Shown in pieces: positions 57,471-64,000 of a stretch of DNA of 64,000 nt. Every line of letters begins with the position of its first letter. Position 1 is the stretch's first letter. The notes below the pieces were generated by a model. The model worked only from the letters and a program-made list of their open reading frames with translations, was not told the DNA's origin and did no database searches. The position numbers and the translations under genes are program-made. Source of the DNA: Laetiporus sulphureus 93-53 (lineage: Eukaryota; Basidiomycota; Agaricomycetes; Polyporales; Laetiporaceae); contig NW_024468540.1 of assembly GCF_001632365.1 (NCBI RefSeq), forward strand, positions 186,001-250,000, given 5' to 3'.

Positions 57471-58212
57471 TAATATTTGCCAACATGCTCTTGCAGTCGA
57501 TGTCAGACCCGTCTACACGTGTTGGTCGTGATGGCTAGATTGTTCGCTTCCGTGCTTTGACTCCATATGTCAGGGCTGATAGCTAAGCACTGGCAGGTGT
57601 CTCGGTTGAACTTACGCAGTCATGCTGATGCATAGCGATAGGAAAATACAACATGATCAATGTTGCTCTGACGAAGAGTAGATTCAACAACCTCGCGGCA
57701 GACCCTTATAGTATGTACCGTTAGCGCCGGGTCGTAAGATCGACGTCGTCCAAGATGTGAATTTTACTCTAACATCGGGTTAGAAAAATTGAAGCTTCTC
57801 ATTATTCGTGAGCATGATCTCCCGAAATCTCAAGCACTTGAAAGAATGTGCAGTTTCGTACAGTGCCAATGGCATGAAATGCGCCGCGTTGAACGGGACA
57901 CGGTCACATGACTGCGAAATGGCTGCACATACGGTGGTGGCCAAATGGTGGCTGTTGTATCAGTTTCACGCCTGCACCGTATTTTTGGCAGAAGACCATT
58001 TCCCTTTACTTCTTATTTTGGTTGATATATGTAGACACTAGCATTACTGTTCATGAACTCACTGTCCGCGACTGATTACGGCCGCACGAGGGACTGCCAA
58101 ATACGCAAGCGCTTATCTTGACGCTCCTATAAACTGCGCGTGTACCCTGTCTACGGCGTCTCCTCGTCGTCTTGAGAACCTCCATCATCCTGCAGTCGAT
58201 ATCGCTCGATAA
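57471..58212. other. Intergenic stretch before the ubiquitin-ligase-like gene
   Basis: No supported gene; a 77-codon plus-strand frame at 57808-58041 has no motif. It should carry the promoter of the gene starting at 58213. Confidence 0.4.
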
Positions 58213-61200
58213 ATGGAGGGGCCCAAGATACGTATTCTTGTTGATGTCCCGGCAGTTTCAGGACGCCCGCAAGGGCGTCTGGTGATTCCGATAGCATCAA
58301 CGCACACGGTGGGCCAGCTTGCCGAGGAGATCGTGCGCCGGAGAGGATTGGGCCGAGAGATAGCATCCCAGATTTCGCTGGCCCTTCCCGATGGATCTCA
58401 GCTCTTTCCTGAAGACCAGGTGGGGGATGTGATCCACGCTGAGGAAGTCATACGTGCATATATCGGGTCAGAGCCCCCAGTTCTGGTTTCACCTCCTCCT
58501 GCATCCGCCGTCGTTGATGGGAATGTGGCGCGCACAAATTCCAACAATATCGGAAGAAAGAAGAATGGAAATCGCAACAAGAGAAAGTCAAAGGCTTTGC
58601 AGCAAGTGCACGCACAACCTACCAGCTCCGCCACCGTCGACAACCCGCCACCTTCCAGGAAACGTGTGAAGATAGCCGTTGTAACCCCGGAGCTTGCTCG
58701 CAACGATAGGAATGATGGGAATGAGGAGGTGGGAAAGCTCATGGCATTCCAGGGTAGTTCCGTTAGTGTCGATTTGCCCATGGTTAGCCTTCCATGTTTC
58801 TCCTCACAGATATTTGCTCATGATCACTGCCAGGGTGAAGTGCGCAGAGAGATCGCCCGGACTCTGGGCTGGCTTGAGAACTATCCTATTGCAGCAGATT
58901 ATCACGAGAATCAAAGTGCGGAAGAAGAGAAGATTCGAGGGTCATGTGCATGCACCGTGGCGAATCAGATCTATTTAGGTATACGGTCGTTTGGCTCAAG
59001 CATGCGCATACATGTCCTCATTCATTCTGCAGAAGGCCGTTTCGAGCAGCTTCATTGCTCCAGGGAGATCAACGGTCAGCGATGTTTTTTTCAATGTCGT
59101 TATTCCCATGCTGCCCTCGGTAACAATCTTCCCATTTTACACTGATAGCCGGCTCATTATCTATCGACGTAAGGTGACGGAATACTCCGCAACTCTCTGT
59201 CTGATCTGGCAAGTATGGAGTGTCCAATTTGCATGGAATTATTCGGTATGGATTTGTTTCAGATGTGTCAGAGAAATAACGAGCTTGTTCTGACCACGTA
59301 ATTACGGAGAATAGGATTCCCTTGTGAGAAATGCATTATCAAAGCCGGTGAAGATAAAAGCGCCGCTTCTGGTGCTGAGAATATCAGACATTGTCCTTTG
59401 GTGCAGGTGTGCTGTCCGTTTCACTTTCCACATTTCCTAGCTCACTGTGTGCCTTTAGAATGCCGGGTATGTCTTTAATTAATCTATATATTCCCTTGGA
59501 TTGACTTCATCTCTGTTTCTATGCATGTAGGTGCAAGCACATCTTTCATGCACATTGCTATTTTGCCCGAACATCATCCACTCAGGGATGTCCCGCTGGA
59601 TGCCCGAGATCGTCATTCTCAGCAGAGGCCGTCCCGTTCGATATGCGAAGTATGAACCTCTTTATCATCAGTGCGTATTAGAAATCGCGCTGATCTCACC
59701 ATCGCGCTGCAGAGCCTCACTTAGTCGTTGTGTATTCGGGATCGGTAATTGATACGGTCCCGCTGCCTGAACGCTACACGAATGCAACAGACGAGATGAT
59801 AAATCTTGATGAGTCTGAGTGTACGTGCGACTTGTGAAGGTGACTAGTTGTCCCACTGACATTGATCTGCAGTGCTTGCCATCCTTACTAATAAGTATGC
59901 ACACTTCGGCCATGGGCTCAGCGTCAGAATGGTGAGCAGTCACCTGTTACTTCACCCACTACAGAATTGTATGATCATGTCGCCATAGTTTGGCAGGGCA
60001 AACACCGGGTATGTTAAGAAAACGTTTGAGTTCGTCAAAGCACGGCTTGATGTATCACTTTTACAGAGTGGTGTCGTTCCGACACTCGACAATCGTGTCC
60101 ATTTGCTGTGCTTCTCGTCATGACGAGCCAGATGGAATACGTCGCTTCGAGCTAAATGGCCCCTACCGCCCCGTGACTCGATCACAAGCTTCACTCTACT
60201 TACACACTGCGTCGTCGCCAATATTCAACCAGTCATCTGCTGTTTCCATCGAAGATCTGGGCCTGGATTCTGAGATTCCAAATGGTGGCCAGCTCACGCT
60301 GTACGTCACAAGAGGGACTAAAAATGAGGAACCGGACGGGAAGAGAGTCGGAAAGGCGGCAGTGTACACGTACCGAGAGGAATGGGTAAGTAGCACCTCA
60401 GGATTTCAGAAAATTTGGGCCATCTGATGTGCACATTTATCCATTTGTAGCAACCATCCGTTGGGCAAAGTGATCGCGGCATGGCAACGTTCTTATCTTC
60501 TTTGCTAGTCTTCGCTAATTATCTATCGTAAGACATCAGCCTTCAGCCATCACGACTGTTACAGCTAAGACAATTCGCATAGCACCGCGGATCAGAATAC
60601 AGAGCAGCAGAATATGAAGCACAGAATGCTTCATCACCTCCTTGCTTTGACGTGCTTTCCTCCCGGTATGCACGTTTCTTCGTTCCACTGTCAGGTCTAA
60701 CAATCCCCATCAGCGGTCCGGTCGTTGTACATCTTGATACAGAATGAGACGGTACAACCAGAAGAAATGCGAGCATTATCAGACACAATGTATCACCTTG
60801 CATTAGATGTCGCGCATCCGCAGATCACCAAAGGTGATACCTCAAGAGTATTCGAAGGTGCTCGAATAATGTTCGGGGTTCTTATCGAACGTACCAAACG
60901 AATCTTCACCCTGCCGCAACATGATCAAGAGATTTCCACAATTCCTGTCTTCCAGGATGTCACCCTTGCCTGGTAAGCGTGCGCAATCGTTGAGGGATGC
61001 ATCTATCTCACACTGACTGTGTTCTAGCGAGCTATCTGGAGAGCCGTTGAGGGATCCCGTAGCCTTTGGAGGTCGGATAGTTGAGCGCAATGCAGCCAAC
61101 GTCAGGCAACAAGGAGGTGCTCTATATAATCCCTCAGAGCCTATTCCGGTGATCGAGCCGGCCTTGCCAAGCTTGCGGCCGCTAATCCTCCAAATCGCGC

Positions 61201-64000
61201 GAAGGTCGCTGAAGCTCCCAGTGCTCAATAAGGCAATCCCACGCGTTACAGTCCTGTCTCGAAGGCTCAATAGCTTGCATTTGGCCGCTGCCATCGACAT
61301 GGCCAATGTCGAGTTGCAGATTCATGCGCCTCTGAGCTTGCATCCTCCTGTGACTACACCCTCATTAACGCTGGACCAGGCGGGGTATAACGCTGTGTAC
61401 GTTTCACGTGGCGGACCATGTTCGCCTCCAGGCGAGGATGTTTTTCTCTTGAGACCATGTCATGGAGGAGAGGTTGGAGTTGACGTTAATACAGTATGTT
61501 CATCGCTTCTCGAACGATCGGGACATTGATGCCAAGTGCGTTTCCTTGCACAGCTCGCTGTCGGCCTGCAGCCAATCATTGAGGCGCGCAAACGGGCAGG
61601 TGAATGGGACATTGATGCCTTTGGCAGTGCCAGGATGGATCGTGTTGACACCAGGGACATCGAGGAAGCCATTGGTGAGTTCTTGACTATTGGACACCCA
61701 ATTTGTAAGCATGATTACAACCAACGACGCAGTGGTCGCCTTAGATATATCTCGTTCTATGGAAGAAAACTTCAATCCGGATGACGATTTCGAAGAGCAG
61801 AATGATCCAGATGAAGCTGCTTTGAAATATGTTCGCGAACAAATTGCCGCACGGCAAGGTAGAGGAGAAATACAAGCTGCTCTGACTCGAGGTATGCGCG
61901 TGTTAGTGATATTGTCAATCTTCGCTTAAGCTGTTGGCGTCCTGCAGCGAAGGAGCATCTCATCAACTTGGATTGTATGCCTAGCATCGTCCGGCATGTC
62001 TATCATGGACAGGTTGCGACACAGAGGTCTTGGTGGGGTAACGACAATAACATCTCCAGGAGAGAAAGAGTTGAAGCAGTCATTGATGAGCTAAAGGTTT
62101 TGTACATTCGTCAACACTGGCAGATGAGCCAGTCCGGTAACAATTGTGCCACGTCGATGTGAGTAGTCTTCCTGGAATTCGAACATTAGTTAGCAGTAAT
62201 CACCTTGTCCAGGTTGCATATCTTGGAAGACTTCATCGCCGCGACGGAATATCCTGCTATGAAAGACCAGCTTGTCGAGCATCTGATGAAACAGGCAGCC
62301 ACTGCTCGTGAAGTCTCTAGTGTTCGCACTGCACGTAATATACCGATGGTGAGTCTTTTTACTGTTGACACATGCACTCAATGCAGGACTGATATACGTC
62401 TCATCACAGAATCTAATTGACCCGTTGAGTGGCGAAATCTTCCGGGATCCTGTCCAAGCAAGCGATGGTATGAGTTTTGCGCTCAGGTTTTGAGAACTCT
62501 GATGGATCTCTTTTACAGGACTCGTCTACGAGCGTAGCAGTATAGAGGCATGGCTCAAGGCTCACAATACCTCACCAATGGACCCGACGGTGGAACTGAA
62601 CCGTGGTTACGACTTGATGCCAATGAGAAGCATCCAACGGTCTGCTCTTGATTTCAGGAATGGGAGGCCGCGGGCTTTCTTGCAACCACAAAAGCCGCTC
62701 CTCGTGAAGATCCGCCATTATAGTCAAGAATATCTGTACATTGCACATCCGCGACCGAAATCATTGCTCTCTATCTTGCTGGACGAGTGGTCTTTCTGGG
62801 ACCGTAAACCATCTTCAACGAGAATGTGGCACGGTTTGTGACAGATAGCACTGACCATATGTCCTAAATTTATGTTTTCCCAGGACTGAAGGATTATGGT
62901 GACGGCAGCATGCGTGGCAGTGCTCTCATGCCTCAGACCCTGACCTCCAGTCTAAGTTCCGAAACGGAACAAATAGCGGGTAAATTGCCAGCCGATTCGC
63001 TGACTTTGGATCGCCGCGGTGAGTCGTATTCACTTTGTTGTTTCACAGTGGCATCTGTGTGTCTAATCAGGGATGGCAGCATGGCATCATATAGCCTCAG
63101 GTTCAGAGCGGCTCCGCGCGGATTCCCGATCACTGAGCAGGTACGTGTGCTATATGTACTTATTCCAAAGCCTAATCCCGGATCGCTCTCAGATTAGACA
63201 TTGTCAAACAAGCATTCGAAGCGTGGGTACTCGAACACTCTACAAGAGCGCTCATACTGAAAACCTTCATGATTAGTTTCGTCGACAAGTCGGAGGCATT
63301 CAATTATCCGGTGGCCATAGGTAATGTGTCATCAGTGCGGCATTGCTGTCAATGTTGAATTGAGATCCCAGGGATAGTCACATTCGGAAAAGAAGTTCGT
63401 GAAGTCCAAGTAAGTGTGGCGACTACCCGTTAAGGGCTTATCTGAAGATACATTTTTAAGCCGATTACGCTCCTCAAAGAAGAGTTCCGCAATACACTTC
63501 AAAATGTCAAAGTGGGTGCAAAAAAATCACTCTGATTCAATGAAGTGATTCATCCTTTTTTTCATCGCAGGCCGACGGCGACACACCTCTTTTCGACAGT
63601 CTTCATGTCGCACATACTATGCTGGAAAGGTTCAAGGCGGAGGTGTGGATACAATCATGGCGTCTTCCGTGATCATGTGATAATCCTCCTTTACCCCAGC
63701 ATCCTTCCGCCGCATCGAGAATTATCTGTTTGACGGACGGTAAGCCAATCTACGTGAAATATGGCGTATGTACGCTCTGATTGGTCGTTTTTTCACATAG
63801 GAGTGGATGTCAATTCGAAGATTAAAAGTCACGTCGTTACTGCCCAACTGCAGAGGTCCAACGTTATTGTTGATTCCATCGCGATGCAAACCGGCGGACT
63901 CAGGAACATTCTGCATCCTATATCTGTGGTCACTGGAGGATACTCCTTCAAGGTTGACACGGTATGCATAACGTGTTATTACACGTGAGAAATCATCTAA
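58213..64000 (+). CDS. Multidomain Ubl-RING-U-box-VWA protein, putative ubiquitin ligase (right end cut off)
   Basis: Large gene with many short introns, running off the window. Order of parts: a ubiquitin-like beta-grasp start (IRILVDVP, LVIPIASTHTVGQLAEEIV, ISLALPDGSQLFPEDQV); a disordered basic linker (GRKKNGNRNKRKSK, SRKRVK). Next is a RING-like finger: CPICMELFGFPCEKC, then RHCPL, CKHIFHAHCYF and GCPAGCP (59220-59620). It is followed by a beta-rich section (PHLVVVYSGSVIDTVPLP) and a first U-box-like module (CELSGEPLRDPVAFGGRIVE, about 61030-61085). The phrase VVALDISRSMEE resembles a MIDAS motif. A clear U-box follows (LIDPLSGEIFRDPVQASDG, LVYERSSIEAWLKAHNTSPM, 62410-62580). At the C-terminus is a VWA-type domain (SRLDIVKQAFEAW, IVTFGKEV, GDTPLFDSLHVAHTML), where DRRGM stands in place of the metal motif. 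U-box and RING both recruit E2 enzymes, so ubiquitin ligation is likely. Exon joins at about 59190 are uncertain, so two adjacent genes cannot be fully excluded. Confidence 0.72.

Noticed and set aside
61735..61765. DISRSM as a first VWA metal site
   Set aside because: Matches DxSxS but what follows is an acidic linker and helices, not a VWA fold; noted as resemblance only.

Overview
The window is nuclear DNA of a filamentous basidiomycete fungus, most probably an agaricomycete. Almost every gene is broken by many GT..AG introns of about 47-65 bases. The gene content fits: a FunK1-type kinase, Con-6, a fungal DUF262 protein, HbrB and NIPA families. There is no operon logic. Genes lie on both strands, tightly packed, and are separated by 0.2-1.8 kb. 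No rRNA, tRNA, CRISPR array or plasmid-like feature was seen.

Left part (1-16.5 kb): a membrane-anchored YtcJ-type amidohydrolase (621-3327), a RAD54B/Rdh54-type recombination translocase (3710-8683), the mitochondrial tRNA t6A synthase Qri7 (minus, 9781-11308), a TORC2-associated HbrB protein (11548-13774), and an FAD aromatic monooxygenase (minus, 14536-16455). A gene-poor stretch of about 1.8 kb follows.

Middle (18-44 kb): a small helical protein, a Con-6 protein, a short-chain dehydrogenase, a disordered charged nuclear-type protein, GPI mannosyltransferase 2 (Gpi18), a FunK1 kinase with a long basic tail, a type-B carboxylesterase carrying three apparent frameshifts (probable pseudogene), a TCP11/Sok1 protein, a NIPA-type magnesium transporter, a fungal DUF262 protein with a 7-base microexon, and the cohesion/clamp-loader subunit Dcc1.

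Right part (44.6-64 kb): three tandem same-strand paralogues encode membrane-anchored proteins with a large glycosylation-rich ectodomain of unknown function. Next come an iron-ADH/maleylacetate-reductase-like enzyme, a DUF1932-type dehydrogenase, and a mitochondrial ComA/HSA32-like protein. A 508-base MITE-like element with perfect inverted ends follows. The last gene is large and runs off the right edge; it combines a ubiquitin-like start, a RING-like finger, two U-box-like modules and a VWA domain.

Most genes look like housekeeping functions: DNA repair and cohesion, tRNA modification, TOR signalling, GPI anchors, magnesium transport. The most novel material is the tandem ectodomain triplet and the Ubl-RING-U-box-VWA protein. 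All protein identities are by reading the sequence; no database search was run. Exon boundaries were worked out by eye for the segments named, so spans are more reliable than every internal splice site.
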